From Stictocephala bisonia (taxonomy: Eukaryota; Arthropoda; Insecta; Hemiptera; Membracidae): a stretch of 64,000 bases of DNA. Within the stretch, counting starts at the first letter, position 1, and each line of letters starts with the position of its first letter. The stretch is taken from the NCBI GenBank assembly GCA_035578905.1, contig JAQJVL010000059.1, forward strand, positions 1,302,001 through 1,366,000, written 5' to 3'. Both the position numbers and the translations under genes were made by a program. The notes beneath the pieces are model-generated. The model did not search any database, was not told the origin of the DNA, and was given only the letters and a program-made list of their open reading frames with translations. Below, one piece after another: positions 30,320-44,052 of this stretch.

Positions 30320-32300
30320 ATGACTTTAAAAAGTATCTCCCAGTGTAACCTCAGGAAATTCCTAAAGATCATGTAGTAATATCATATACCAACAACAAAG
30401 AAATTCTAATATTGAAAAGGATAAAAGGAGCTAACATTTATTCAGACCTCTACCTAAGCCAAATAAAATTAAAACTTAAATTCCGAAAAAAATGTTAAAT
30501 ATTAATATCAAAATCCTAAATTTTACACAGCAAATATCACATAAACCATTGTGACTTAACTGGACAACAAGAAAAAACTAACAAGAGATAAAAGAACATT
30601 GAAGAAACAGCTAAAAAAGTGAGCCTATTGAAAAAAGACAAAAACATCTATAGTGGAACTCAATGACTGTGAAATTATAACAAATTTAAGCAAGGTGTCT
30701 ACAAGAACTAAAATATTTTAAAAAAATATACAATATATTTTGAGCTATAAGAAAAGAAAAATCTATAATTGAACAAACTAAAAGAAAGCCTGAAAAGTAT
30801 AAACTTTTATATATGGAAAAGAAATCAACACTCACGAGAAATTAAAAAAACAATATAACAAACTAAAAGTATTCTCTTAAAAAAAAAAAAAGGTAATTTG
30901 GCAGTTAACAACAAAGAGAGCTTGCTAAATACTTTGAACACCTTGTAAACTGTTCAGAAACAACTAGTAAATACGAACCACTCAATATTCTTAAACACTA
31001 GAGACAAATTAGAAAACCTACTAAAAAACAACAAAATATTAGGCGATGATGGAATCATATCACAGCATTTAGTATCAGCCAGCCCTAACAATGTTCAAGA
31101 AATTACTCAATATACAAAACAAACTTTACAATAAACACAAATTATCTCTGAATATAGGAATGAAACCTTATGAAACTACTTAATATTAACAACAATAGAG
31201 GAGTCTCTTTACTTCCAGCAACATACAACATGTTCTAACAATGTCTTCTTGACCAAGCTACGCAGCAGTTAGAACACTGTTTGAGACTAAACAGATCCTG
31301 TCCGAAAAAATCCAAACTAAAAACTAATCCTTGACAAGAAGAGAATTGCAAAACAAACATACATTAGTATATTACTTGACTGTAAATTAAGTATATAGAA
31401 GATAAATTTTACTAATAACTCAAAACTCTACCATCGATAACAAAGATTAATTGGCCCTAAATCACAATTAAAATTGATGTGGGAAATTTATGAACCATTT
31501 TATGCGAAAATTGGAATTAGGAAAAGTAACCCAGGAATGGCACAAACAAAAAAAGGGAAATAACATATATTAAACCCATAAAACTAGGTAGAACCAATAT
31601 TAAAGTAATTTTCCAGCAGATTTTGCTGAGGCCTTTCAATTTTAACTCGGATATACTTTCACTGCTCAAAAACAAGTAGCAGAAAAAATAGGTCTACAAA
31701 TTTCATTTGAAAAAAAAAAAAAAACACAGAATACACGACTTGTCTCAATTACGCTTTTAAATTCCTAACCAGAAAATGAGGTAAACTTAAAAAGATTCTA
31801 AGTTAAAATATCTTGGTGAAATTATACAGGAATCAGATCTTTAAAAAGTTGCAAATAAAGCAGTTGTTAGAGAATGGCAGCTGCTTTTAGACTTACACAA
31901 AACATACATAATAAAAAAAAAAATCACTATTTAAATATGCTAAACTCAGAGAAATTACATCATAGTAATTAAACAGAATACCTCTATGGGCTGAGACTTA
32001 GGTTTTAAACAGAAACATTATCATTATCAAAAACGAGATAAAAAATACCAGAAAAATACTGTCCATTAAATAACGACCTCCAAATTTAGAGACTCAAGCA
32101 GAGAATTTTGACAAACCATGAGAAAACAAAAGCTGAAATACTGAACATATCATTAAAATCGACGTTAGGCCAAAACAGAAACAACTAAATGGATTGGTGA
32201 AATAAAAGAAGGCCTAAAAGCAGCAGGCAAAACACAAACAGACATTTTAGACAGCAACACATTCGAGCAGCATTTGGTCTTCAAGCCAATAAAAATAATT
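30320..32300 (+). mobile_element. Highly degenerate non-LTR retrotransposon remnant
   Basis: Plus-strand fragments in order: KGANIYSDLYLSQIKLKLKF near 30430 (C-terminal endonuclease motif, normally RGADxxSDHxL), LLKNNKILGDDGIISQHL near 31020 (pre-RT GxDGI block), GVSLLPATYNMF near 31200, TYISILLDCKLSI near 31360 (palm, degraded) and LIGPKSQLKLMWEI near 31450. The C-terminal WIGEIKEG-like text lies near 32190 and DILDSNTFEQHLVFK near 32250. Many stops, A runs and missing YADD indicate old decay. The domain order is consistent with a full-length APE-type element. Clade uncertain. Confidence 0.65.
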
Positions 32301-34094
32301 TAAAGTTTTTGCTCTTTTCAGGGGGTCTGGTAGTACATGTCTCTAAAGGAGTAACCTTTTCTACTACCATTTCGAATTCTCTGTTGTAGAATCTATTCAT
32401 ACGATAAACAATTAAAATTGAATGAAATATGATTATTGTAGGGTATGGTTCACACATAAATTTACAAATAATTGTATACTTTAAAATGGATTTTAACAAA
32501 CTGAAACACACGAATCCAAATACATTTTTCAGCGAAAACACTGATTACAAAATTTAAAAAAAGACAATAAACAGTTTTACAAGACAAAAAAAAACATGTT
32601 TATAACATTATTATTAAGTAGTTTTCCCTTGTAAACTTTAATATCAAATCTAATTCTTCCCACCACAAATAAAAATTTAGATATTTATCAAAACAGGTTA
32701 TATCCTAGGTTAGATTGGTTTGTGTTATGTTATGTTACCTTAGGTTAGGTTAGATTGGTTGGTTAGGTTAGGTTGGATGAGGTTAGCAATATGTATTCAC
32801 AGTCAACATATACTTACTTAACCTAACCCACTTTTTGTGGAATATCTGTTATTATTCGTTGTATGAATTTTCAATGTGATATTTGTGTTCAGGAGAAAAA
32901 CTACCCAAGGTTAATGTAATATAACATAGTTTTTGGATATGAATGTTTTTTTTATATTTTTCTAAATTTTTTGTCAAAAATTGGTATTTCTACCTTGGAA
33001 AAGATTTCTATGGATTTGTGTTAGCGGGGTTAGTATTGATTAGTTAATACAAAATTATGAAAATCGGGTGGGACCCCTATAGGCCTATTCCATATTTACC
33101 TAAATAATTACTATATGATAGTTAATGTGTGATCCAGGCAAACTCATCCGTTTTATTCTTTATACTTTGGTCAAGATGCATTTCCGAGCTTGACTTAACT
33201 ACTTGGAAAATATTATTAAGGAAAATCATTCCTGATCAAATAATACAAAATAGTGTTGACCGTAGAAAACTATCTAGGAAAGTTAAAAATTCCCCTTCCT
33301 AAAAATTTCAATAAATTTTTTTAAATTAAAGTTGTCAAGTTTTCAGAAAATTAAAATATGCCAATGTATTGATTAAATTAAAATATATACCACAATTGAT
33401 ATTGGTGGTAAATACTTGATTTTATTATTCATCTTCCAGAAGTCAATAATGTAACTTATTTATACAAGAACCCCCCATAAGTGGTCAGAAGCTTAATGTG
33501 AAAAAATTGCTTTTTGGTTCTCTAAATTCCTTGATAATTGAATCTGAGAACCCTTGTACTATAAAATATAAAACAACATGATTTGAATAATTCATGAATA
33601 TTATGAAGCACTTCCCGACATCATAAAGCTTTTGTTCGGTACAAAAAAACCTTTAGATATAAGGCTCATATGTGGATTGTGTCATTTAAGGGGCGGTTGA
33701 AGTCAGCTCCAGCAGCGAGGGACAAGCACGGATCTCTTATATACAGCAAGAAACGAAAAACTACAATGTTTCAATTAAGAATGGTAAATATTTCCTTTTT
33801 TTAACAAATTATTAATAAGACATTCTTATTAAAATAACATAGTAACAACAATTCCAATGTTCTCTGCCATATGACAGCGCAAAACCTGTCGAACAGGTAA
33901 AACTGACTCCGGCCACCTTATGAAGAGAAGTTACAACAGTAAACGTCTTGCATTTTTAAGCTATGCTATAACGTAAAAAAAGGTGAACAGTTTTAAATCA
34001 TATGAAAGTTTTACTATCAGACATTGAGTTTTATACAACTTTAGATACAAACAGTTCTTTTTTATTTAAAATATGATGAAAGTTTCATTGTCAT
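32301..34094. other. No gene recognised; short TTAGGTTAGGTT cluster at ~32735-32790
   Basis: AT-rich. A small cluster of GGTTA/TTAGGTTAGG words lies at about 32700-32790. It is imperfect and short, so a telomeric origin is not supported. Confidence 0.4.
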
Positions 34095-34815
34095 AAATTA
34101 CAATGTTACAAGGACAATGTCACATTGCAAATGTAGAGGAGGGGTCCCATTAACAAAGTTACATTACAAGTGTACAGGAGAGGCTCCATGGACAAAGTTG
34201 CGTAACAAGTATATAGGACAGACCTCATGGACAAAATGGCATTACAAATATATAGGAGATGCCTCATGGACAAAATCCCATTACAAATATATAGGATATA
34301 CCTCATGGACAAAGTCGAATTACAAATATATAGGAAATGCCCCATGGACAAAGTCGCATTACAAATGTATAGGAGATGCCTCATGGTCAAAGTCGCATTA
34401 AAAATGTATAGGACAGACGTCATGGACAAAATCGCATTACAAATGTATAGGAGATGCCTCATGGACAAATTCGCATTACAAATGTATAGGAGATGTCTCA
34501 TGGACAAAGTCGCATTACAAATGTATAGGAGATGCCTCATGGTCCATGGAAAAAGTCATATTACAAATGTATAGGAGATGCCTCATGGACAAAGTCACAT
34601 TACAAATGTATAGGTGATGCCTCATGGACAAAGTCGCGAAACAAGTGGATAGGAGAGGCCTCATAATCAAAATTGCATTATAAGTCTATGGGAGAGACCT
34701 CATAGACAAAGTCGCATTACAAGATTATAAAAGACGCCTCATAGGCAAAGTCACATTACAAGTATAGAGGAGATGCCTCATGGACAAAGTCGCATTACAA
34801 GTGTTAGGAGATGTC
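34095..34815 (+). repeat. Tandem array, 39-bp unit, ~18 copies
   Basis: Unit approximately CATTACAAATGTATAGGAG + ATGCCTCATGGACAAAGTCG. 39 is divisible by 3, so frames stay open on both strands and give 13-aa periodic ORFs (for example MRHLLYICNATLS on the minus strand). I treat these as non-genic. Copies diverge toward both ends. Confidence 0.95.
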
Positions 34816-35259
34816 TAAATATTGTATAGGAAAATATACGATACTAAAAAAATAACTCCTGTCATAAGAGTTAGCTAAACAAAGATAGATTAGAAAACGG
34901 CTTGAAACAGAAACAAGAAAGTTAGCCACAAAAATATTTAAAATGGGATGCCTTGAGTTTGGAATAGTGAGTGACCATTACATTAAAATAAAACATTTGA
35001 ATCACTTAATATATTTTACAGATAAAGTTCACACTTCACATACACATGTAACTGTAATGAGCAACAATAAACCCAGCCAAAACAACTCAACTTGTTATGA
35101 TCCTTATAATCATCCCATTTATACATACCACAAAGTAAAAGAAACAGAAATCGCTTTCTCATGGCCACAGCGAACGCCTCACAGGCAGTTATGAACTACC
35201 TTAAACTACATCTTTATTAATCTTAAGTAATAATTACTGCATTTATCCTTGAGTATTTA
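34816..35259. other. No gene recognised
   Basis: AT-rich DNA with an 83-codon open frame at 34943-35194 that shows no familiar motif. Confidence 0.35.
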
Positions 35260-36210
35260 TTAGCGCATACTTTGTTGTCGTCCCACTCAACCCTAACACA
35301 TATCACTTTGGGAGTTGGAAGTGCACTCTACATACATACCCTAACCTTTATGCAGATCTCCGTGGTTCACACTTAGGTTCCCAGCAGAAGGTAGAAGAAG
35401 ATATTATGAAGAAGTTTTTGGCACACACCACAGAAAAGAAAGAAACAGAGGTTGCATCCAATAGTGCGCTGAATCTGTGTCAAGTACGGTAGTCATTTCT
35501 CCACTTTGCCATTTTCTCATGTGTATAATTGCTTTGTCACTGGTTTATTTAGCTGGTGAATACAGAGATTCCATATGGATAAATAGCGTAAATACTAAAG
35601 CGATTGATATACAACATAATAGGGCCATGAGAGCTATTAGTGGCACTCTAATGGCAACTTCACTACCTTGGCTTCCGGTGCTGTGCAATATAGCTCCTAC
35701 AGAAATAAAACGTCAGAAGTGATTGAATTGTGTGATATGATCTTGAACGAAATATGATCTTGAATGACCTTCACAGCCATTACACAGGATGTCCTACGTC
35801 AGAATGGTTGCTTAAAATTTCGGAACCTAAGTCTACATACTGCTTTCCAGTTGAGCAGATCAAATTTCTCGCCCAATACTAGCTAGGCCGTAGCGTGGAA
35901 CAGTTTTGATGGACGAAATAAGTTCTTTATTAACGATCCATCAATACTTGTAGGTGGGATGAACCTTCCTCGTATGGAATCGCTTCTGAACTGGCGTGAG
36001 CAGATGTAACTACTGGAAATATAAATGGGGATTGACACTAGATTGGTCATGTGATTGCCTATTCAAACAATGGATCACATAGTTACAGAGAGCCCTCTGC
36101 GCTCTTTTATGGAGGCATTAGCAAGCATAAATAGAATCAGTGAGGCAGGTCTTAAATAGCTTGGTGGATTGGATTTAGCTTTAAGACAGGAGATCACTTT
36201 ATTATTCCTA
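35260..36210 (+). mobile_element. Non-LTR retrotransposon RT C-terminal tail remnant
   Basis: An 81-aa block at 35477-35722 encodes WINSVNTKAIDIQHNRAMR, AISGTLMATSLPWLPVL and IAPTEIKRQK, the stretch after the RT thumb in Jockey-type elements (NxxxRxISGTxxxTPxxWLPVL). Downstream broken frames give NLPRMESLLNWREQ and, at about 36065, IQTMDHIVTESPLRSFMEAL with LGGLDLAL. This is the decayed zinc-binding tail (CDCG, QTxxHIxxxC), with the first cysteines lost and the last replaced by S. 5'-truncated. Confidence 0.75.
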
Positions 36211-37159
36211 TTAAAAAACAACATGACTTAAATACTGTTGCAAATATACATTACTGCTTCCCCTTTTAAATTAGTAAATTGTAGCTGTCAACAAATCATA
36301 CCCTTTAAATCAAGTTGTTAAATAAACAGGATGTGATCTGACAAGAACCGTTATGGGGATTTTTCTGACATTTCAGAGTCAATACCAAATGTTCTTATCC
36401 AAATTAACATATATTCAGTATTTGTACTCTGGGGACTCAGTATAATACTTTACTTGTAAGTAGTTGAATGAATAATGTCTTGCAAAATTAGTAAATTAAC
36501 AAACATAACAATCCAAATATCCTAAATTCTTGTACATCAATTGATTAGTGCAACAGATCATACAAAGTAAATAATAATTTATCTTTCTGTAACATATCTT
36601 ACTTGAATATTCATTAAATGTATTGTATTTCATTTAATTGAATTTTTTAAATGTATAAACATAAAAAAACTTAAAATTACATGTGTAAATTATCAAATAA
36701 CATTAGAAAATTTCAGGGTTACCATACAATGAACATAAATTAAAACAACTCTCACACACTTTATATTAAAATGTTGCTATTTGTCTAAATATTTACTGAT
36801 TTTTTATTAATTTTATTCAACAGTCTATCCTAGTTCATATTACTTGACTTAACCCTTCCGAACAACATACTGTACCTGAATAGATCACAACTTTACTTTG
36901 TATACCTTTGACACTGCAACTGCATATAAACGTACTCTACGAATCAATGTCTCCGTGCATCATTCTAAACAGTCTTAAGTTATGTTGTCTTATTTGTTTT
37001 CATATAATGGTAAGCATTCTATTCTTTATTTAATGAATGTCCCGCCTTGACTTCAGAGCACTCTTACAGCAAATGCTGGAACTACGAGGAGGTTGGGAGT
37101 GATGATAACCTACGGCCAATCGCGTGACGATGTTAGCCAGCTACAACTATAGCAACGCC
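36211..37159. other. No gene recognised
   Basis: AT-rich; nothing else seen. Confidence 0.35.
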
Positions 37160-37821
37160 TTAAGGTGGTGGAATCAGTTTTCGGTGAGTTAATTATTTCC
37201 CAATTTTGTGATCAAAATTGTTTAATGTACCTTCCCTTGAGACAGGAAAAATATATAAAAAATGTTGTTAACCACTACATTAGGACTTGTGGCCTTATGA
37301 AGTGGTGAATTTAGCTGATTTTAAATCAACTATAATACAAGACCGTTCGAAGTACAAATTTAATATTTATAACTACGGTTTTTACACATAACTGAAGGGA
37401 TTAAGATGTTTTTCATTTAAAAAAATGTAAAAATATTTATAATTTTAAAGGTGAAAAAATACCCTTTCTTATTTTAAAGGTGAAAAAATACCCTTTTTTA
37501 TTTTAAAGGTGAAAAAATACCCTTTTTCATTTAAAATTATAAATATTTGTACATTTACTAAAAATTAAAAACATCTTAATCCCTTCAGTTATATTTAAAA
37601 AACGTAGTTATAAAAAATTAAATTTGTACTTCGAACGGTTTTGTCTTAATGCTGATTTAAAATCAGCTAAACTCACCTCTTCATAAGGCCACAAGTTCTA
37701 ATGTAATGGTTAACAAATTTTTTTATATATTTTTCCTGTCTCAAGGGTAGGTATATTAACTAATTTTCATTATAAAATTGGAAAATAATTAACTCACCGA
37801 AAACCGATTGCACCACCTTAA
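37160..37821. mobile_element. Palindromic MITE flanked by TTAA
   Basis: TTAA at 37160-37163 is followed by GGTGGTGGAATCAGTTTTCG, and the mirrored arm ends CACCACC then TTAA at 37818-37821. Arms of about 285 bp align through CGAGGCCTTATGAAG-type text (for example GTACTTCGAACGG against CCGTTCGAAGTAC). The centre, 37441-37525, holds three copies of a 29-bp unit, ATTTTAAAGGTGAAAAAA plus TACCCTTT. TTAA flanks suggest a piggyBac-type target, but the tips are not the classical CCC. No coding sequence. Confidence 0.9.
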
Positions 37822-38713
37822 CGTCTTGCACTGTTGGCACTTTTCAGTTCAATCACTTCTTTGAAAGAACCTGTTTTATAACCTACTTCTTCGATGTTGT
37901 GAATTTGAGTGTTAGTAAACATTATGATCGTGGACTTTCTTATTTTTTATATCGTCTTTACATTTTTATTTCCTATTGTTTATAGATTTGTCTTACTGCA
38001 TCATTTTTAAATTGTAAAACGGTTTAATTAAATTAAAAATGCCTCTTCAATAGGATTTCTCCCTCAACAAGTAATTATTGTCTGTCGTATGTCAAACGCA
38101 GTACCCTTGGCAACACCGCGCGTCAGAGCTACTCTCAAATGCCACTAACAGTGCTCATTTCAAGTCGGTTCATTCATTAAATGAGTTATAACGTATACAG
38201 GATTTCGTAAAAGTTTTGTGATGGAATTATAATTTAACTTTAAAACATATTGAAGATAAAAGGAAAGATTTACTTTTAGAAGCAATTATCAATTTTTATC
38301 ACATAAAGGGGCGTCCACTAGGATTCAGAAGAAAATCTTAAATAAGAACATAGGTCTAGCTGCAAATTAAATTAAAAAATTTCTATTAGGAAAATCCCAT
38401 AAAACCCTAACGGGTCAGACTTTAAAAGCGCCATTTTACATAAAACAGCTGTGGTTGAAATGTACAAAATTAAGCTAATTAAAGAAAAGGGGTTATCGTT
38501 CTCGTAGTCGTTGCCAATGGAGGTACAAGTCTCACTGCCTACTTTTGGAAAATTGTTCCTTATGTCCAAATTGGAATTTCACTGTTTTACTTAAGTAACC
38601 CATAGAAAGAAAGAAATATTAAGACATGTTTCAATCAGCTTACTTTTTACAGTTTAACAACTGCCGTTTTAGGTAGGTTGGGCCTTTAGAATCGGATATG
38701 TGACATTGTATTC
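37822..38713. other. No gene recognised
   Basis: AT-rich unique-looking DNA. Confidence 0.35.
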
Positions 38714-39516
38714 ACCTAATTAATACTAATTAAAACTCGATGTAGTAACTCACTCACTGACTCAAACTAAATGTTGAGGCACTTCCCGGCGTCTTAACCC
38801 CATCATGGGTAGGCTATACTTGAATTGAAGCTCTCGGTCTAAAACCTCAAGGAAAATTCACAAAATTTTACTTTTTTCACTCATAAACAAGATAGCGGCT
38901 TTTTAAGACATTTCATATGGGGCAATTAATTGCAAAAAAAGTAGTTTTTATAACCTAATTTGAGGAAACAAATTACAATTTTCAAAAGTTGACAGATCTG
39001 CATGTGTAAAAAATTTGTAAATCATATCTGAATTTCAGCTTAAAAACTAAAAAATGTAGAGTATCGGGGGGCCAAAAACAAAAATCTTTGAAAGTTTGAA
39101 ATATTTTAATACTGATGTTATCAACTCAAATGGGGTATCAAACTAAAGGCATCTTTTCGAATCATACCATCATATTTGGAAAAGGGCAAAAATTATTGAG
39201 TCTCTGCCCAAAAACAAAAAAAATCTCGGAAAATACAAAAGAGTAATACTAAAATAAAACACCAAAGTGAATCATCAAACCATAGGCATTTGTCTCTTGC
39301 ATCTGAACGTATCATTATATTTTGGAAAAAACAACGTTTACGGCCTCTGCCCTACCCCAAACAGAAACATGCCCCAAAAACAAAAAATGAGTAATATTAG
39401 ACTAACACACACAAATGGAGTATCAAATTACAGGAATTCTTCTCCTAAGAATTCTTCTATCACGAGCACAGCGAGTGGCGGGGTTGGCACGCGAAGCGTG
39501 TAGGGGTGTCCCCTAG
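38714..39516 (+). mobile_element. Non-autonomous Helitron C (~800 bp)
   Basis: Diverged 5' end (TTAATACTAATTAAAACTCG, then ATGTAGTAACTCACTCACTG), a body parallel to Helitron A (ACTTGAATTGAAGCTCT, CACTCATAAACAAGAT) and the 3' end GGCACGCGAAGCGTGTAGGG, GTGTCCCCTAG. It serves as the intact reference that reveals the insertion in copy A. Confidence 0.85.
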
Positions 39517-40424
39517 TTTAATATACAAATAAACCTAAGTTCTCATTTAAAAATGTTCTTACGTCCTGCGGGCCGTCCCACTGATGATATGATAAAAATG
39601 TATATTTGCTTCAAAAAGTGAATTTTTCTGTGTAGCACTCATGTGTTAAGTTTAAATGCTTAATTAATAATGGTTAAAAAATACAATGTCCAATAATCCC
39701 TAAACTATTGGACCCCCTGTATATTCTTATACCAATAATAATAACAACTATAATATAATAATAACTTTAAGAGACCCTTTTGCTCCACGAACAACGCCAA
39801 GAACATGGTTCTATTTCAATAGTTCGGTCCGTAATAACGATCGAAGCTTAGTACTTACATTGACATTTGATAGGCGAAGAACTGTTCTAGTGGACCATAG
39901 TCTGGTTTTAGTAAAAGATGGACTTATTTTTTGTTAGAGTTTTGTTTGGAAACTTAAAATGTATTTCTTGACAATTTAAAATTAAAAACTCATAATATTA
40001 ACTTGTGATTCACTAGATTGGGCATTTAATAATTATAACAAGTTTACTATAACTTATTGTACTAATAATCACGAACTGTAGTTGAAACAAAAAGCATGTT
40101 TCAGCTCCTTGACATAAAATCATGTCTACTAGGCCTACTATAGGGCTATCGACTTCCCAGCGGTGGCCTCGCAGTCACAGTTTGAGGAAAGCCCACCTTA
40201 ACTTTATATTATTTTTAAATTGCAGGTCTTTATAAAATAATAGGTTATGTAGACATAAAATAACAGATTATAGGATTATACCTTTTACTTTGTTAGCTGG
40301 CATTTAAAGCCATGCAATTTATGTACAGTAACTGGGGTTTCCACTTAATTTAACTTGAAACGTTAGTTTTATTTTATAAACAACACAAATACAATCTTCA
40401 TGTGAACTTAACGACTTAACGGAT
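39517..40424. other. No gene recognised
   Basis: AT-rich DNA between Helitron C and the 20-bp array. Confidence 0.35.
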
Positions 40425-41335
40425 CAACTTTTAAGGTGTTGAATGGATCGACATGGTGTTGAATAGATCAGCATGGTGTTGAATGAATCGGCATGGTGTT
40501 GAATGGATCGGCATGGTATTGAATGAATGGATCAACATGATGTTGAATTATTTAGCATGGTGTTGAATGAATCAGCATGGAGTTGAATGGATCGGCATGG
40601 ACTTAAATAGATCAGCATGGTGTTGAATGGATCGGCATTGTATTGAATGAATGGATCGGCATTGTATTGAATGAATGGATCGACTTGGTGTTCAATCGAT
40701 CACCTTTAAAGTGTTGAATAGATAGGAATGGTGTTTAATCGACTACTTTAATAGTGTTGAATGGATCTGCATGGTGTTGAATTGATCAACTTTATAGTGT
40801 CGAATGCATCGACATGGTATTGAAAGAATCAACATGGTGTTGAATGGATCGACATGGAGTTGAATCGATCTACCTTAAAGTGTTCAATGGATCGAAATGG
40901 TGTTGAATGAATCAATATGTTGGTGAAATGATCGGCATAGTGTTGAATCGATCGACTTTAAAGTATTGAATAGATCGATATGGTGTTGAATGAATCGACG
41001 TGGTGTTGAATTGATCGGCATGGTGTTCAATTGATCAACATGATGTTGAATGGATTGACATGGAGTTGAATCGATCGACTTTAAAGTGTTGAATGGATCG
41101 AAATGGTGTTGAATGGGTCGACATGGTGTTGAATGAATCGACATGGTATTGAATGGATCGAAATGATGTTGAATGGATTAGCATTGTGTTGAATGGATCG
41201 GCATTGTGTTGAATGAATCGGCATGATTTTGAATGGATCAACATGGCGTTGAATGGATCTGGATGGTGTTGAATCTATCAACTTTATAGTGTTGAATGGA
41301 TTGATATGGTGTTGAAATGATCGTCATGGTGTTAA
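40425..41335 (+). repeat. Tandem array, ~20-bp unit, ~45 diverged copies
   Basis: Unit approximately GAATGGATCGACATGGTGTT. Some units carry CTTTAAAGTGTT in place of CATGGTGTT and some insert ATGGATC. Minus-strand ORFs rich in STPCRSIQH reflect the repeat only. This is the most diverged array in the window, presumably older. Confidence 0.95.
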
Positions 41336-42235
41336 ATGAGATGGACAGAAATAACTTTTTGCAAAAAAAGAACTAAAATAAAACACCTTTTGAGATGCAA
41401 AACAAACTTAATATTTCTAGTACGGAGCATAAAAACTTATCAATACTCAGTCTGAAACATATTATTTTATACTTATTTTGATAATTAAAATAGTATCAAC
41501 TAAATAACTAAATATTAGCCACAGCATTGAGGATAAACAACCCGTCAACAGTAAGTTTAACAATTCTAGTGCGTGCGTATGTTTAGAAATGCATCACAAA
41601 AATACAAAAAAAGTCTACTTAAAATAATAAGATATAAAATTAATAAACAAAATAAAATTTTAAATCATAATCTAATTACTAAAATATATAGCAAGAAACA
41701 ACAATGCTACTTAACAATTACAACAAGAACAAGTGTAACCAATTTTACTAAAGTAAATTAACGATATACTTTATAATATGGTATATCTGAGTATAAATAA
41801 CAAATTCCATAAAATATTATTGTTCAGAGCCACATTCTTCTTTATCTTCATATTAAGTTTAGGTTTCCTTAACAATGCTTATATCATTACCAAAATGTTT
41901 GTCACAAAATACAAAAAAATGCTGCCTCTAAATTGGGAAAATATGATAATATTTCAGTCTTACCTATTACATAAACAATAATAAAAGCAAATTTTAGTGC
42001 CATTTAAGAAGGTTAATAGTTGCCATGACGATACATTGTAAAACAGTTACAAATACCATACAAAAGATTCACTTAATATGTGATTGGGTTTCAACTATTT
42101 TTCATTTAACTTTGTAAATAAATTTTCTTTTTCATCTTCGATATTAAGTATTTGATAAGTGGTTCCAGTTGATTACTAATATAAAGCCTAAATATTTAAA
42201 ATGGTCACTTAATTCAGTTTCTTACACAAGCAATA
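41336..42235. other. No gene recognised
   Basis: AT-rich. Small ORFs at 41573-41761 and 41778-41981 have the K/N/I-rich composition expected by chance here. Confidence 0.35.
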
Positions 42236-43922
42236 ATACGTACACATGGCCATGCTACTGACTAAACATCGTACACATGGCCATGCTAGTGACTAAACAT
42301 CGTACACATGGACATGCTACTAACTAAACATCGTACACATGGTCATGCTACTGACTAAACATCGTACACATGGCCATGCTACTGACTAAACATCGTACAC
42401 ATGGACATGCTACTAACTAAACATCGTACACATGGTCATGCTACTGACTAAACATCGTACACATGGCCATGCTAGTGACTAAACATCGTACACATGGACA
42501 TGCTACTGACTAAACATCGTACACATGGTCATGCTACTGACTAAACATCGTACACATGGACATGCTACTAACTAAACATCGTACACATGGACATGCTACT
42601 AACTAAACATCGTACACATGGTCATGCTACTGACTAAACATCGTACACATGGCCATGCTAGTGACTAAACATCGTACACATGGTCATGCTACTGACTAAA
42701 CATCGTACACATGGACATGCTACTAACTAAACATCGTACACATGGACATGCTACTGACTAAACATCGTACACATGGCCATGCTACTGACTAAACATCGTA
42801 CACATGGCCATGCTACTGACTAAACATCATACACATGGCCATGCTACTGACTAAACATCGTACACATGGCCATGGTACTGACTAAACATCGTACACATGG
42901 CCATGGTACTGACTAAACATCGTACACATGGCCATGGTACTGACTAAACATCGTACACATGGCCATGGTACTGACTAAACATCATACACATGGCCATGCT
43001 ACTGATTAAACATCGTACACTTGGCCATGCTACTGATTAAACATCGTACACATGGTCATGCTACTAACTAAACAGTGTACACATGGCCATGCTACTGACT
43101 AAACATCGTACACATGGCCTTGCTACTGACTAAACATCGTACACATGGTCATGCTACTAACTAAACAGCGTACACATGGCTATGCTACTGATTAAACATC
43201 ATACACATGGTCATGCTACTAACTAAACAGCGTACACATGGCCATGCTACTGACTAAACATCGTACGCATGGCCATGGTACTGACTAAACATCGTACACA
43301 TGGCCATGGTACTGACTAAACATCGTACACATGGACATGCTACTAACTAAACATCGTACACATGGTCATGCTACTGACTAAACATCGTACACATGGCCAT
43401 GCTAGTGACTAAACATCGTACACATGGACATGCTACTAACTAAACATTGTACACATGGTCATGCTACTGACTAAACATCGTACACATGGCCATGCTAGTT
43501 ACTAAACATCGTACACATGGCCATGCTAGTTACTAAACATCGTACACATGGACATGCTACTGACTAAACATCGTACACATGGTCATGCTACTAACTAAAC
43601 AGCGTACACATGGCCATGCTACTGACTAAACATCGTACACATGGTCATGCTACTAACTAAACGGCGTACACATGGCCATGCTACTGACTAAACATCGTAC
43701 ACATGGCCTTGCTACTGACTAAACATCGTACACATGGCCATGGTACTGACTAAACATCATACACATGGCCATGCTACTGACTAAACATCATACACATGAC
43801 CTTGCTACTGACTAAACATCGTACACATGGCCATGGTACTGACTAAACATCATACACATGGCCATGCTACTGATTAAACATCGTACACTTGGCCATGCTA
43901 CTGATTAAACATGTACACTTCC
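42236..43922 (+). repeat. Tandem array, 31-bp unit, ~54 copies, with higher-order pattern
   Basis: Unit GTACACATGGCCATGCTACT + GACTAAACATC. The period of 31 was measured at 42240 and 42271. Variant units (GGCCATGCTAGTGAC, GGACATGCTACTAAC, GGTCATGCTACTGAC) recur in the same three-unit order several times. Confidence 0.97.
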
Positions 43923-44052
43923 ATGACGAGTTTTTCACCTACATTATGTTAATAACTAGCGACTTGATATTGAATCCAAATCTCAAGTGTTATCAGTAAA
44001 TCCAAACAAACACGGATGAATTTAAATTTAATGTTAACATGCCATTTATGTA

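Noticed and set aside
32700..32800. TTAGGTTAGGTT words suggesting an interstitial telomere repeat
   Set aside because: Only a few imperfect copies mixed with GGTTGGTTAGG; too short and irregular.
34106..34574. Periodic ORFs on both strands (13-aa cycle) at 34.1-34.6 kb
   Set aside because: A 39-bp repeat (multiple of 3) keeps frames open on both strands at once.
42236..43922. 31-bp array considered as CRISPR
   Set aside because: No unique spacers: units are directly adjacent and the context is eukaryotic; it is a minisatellite.
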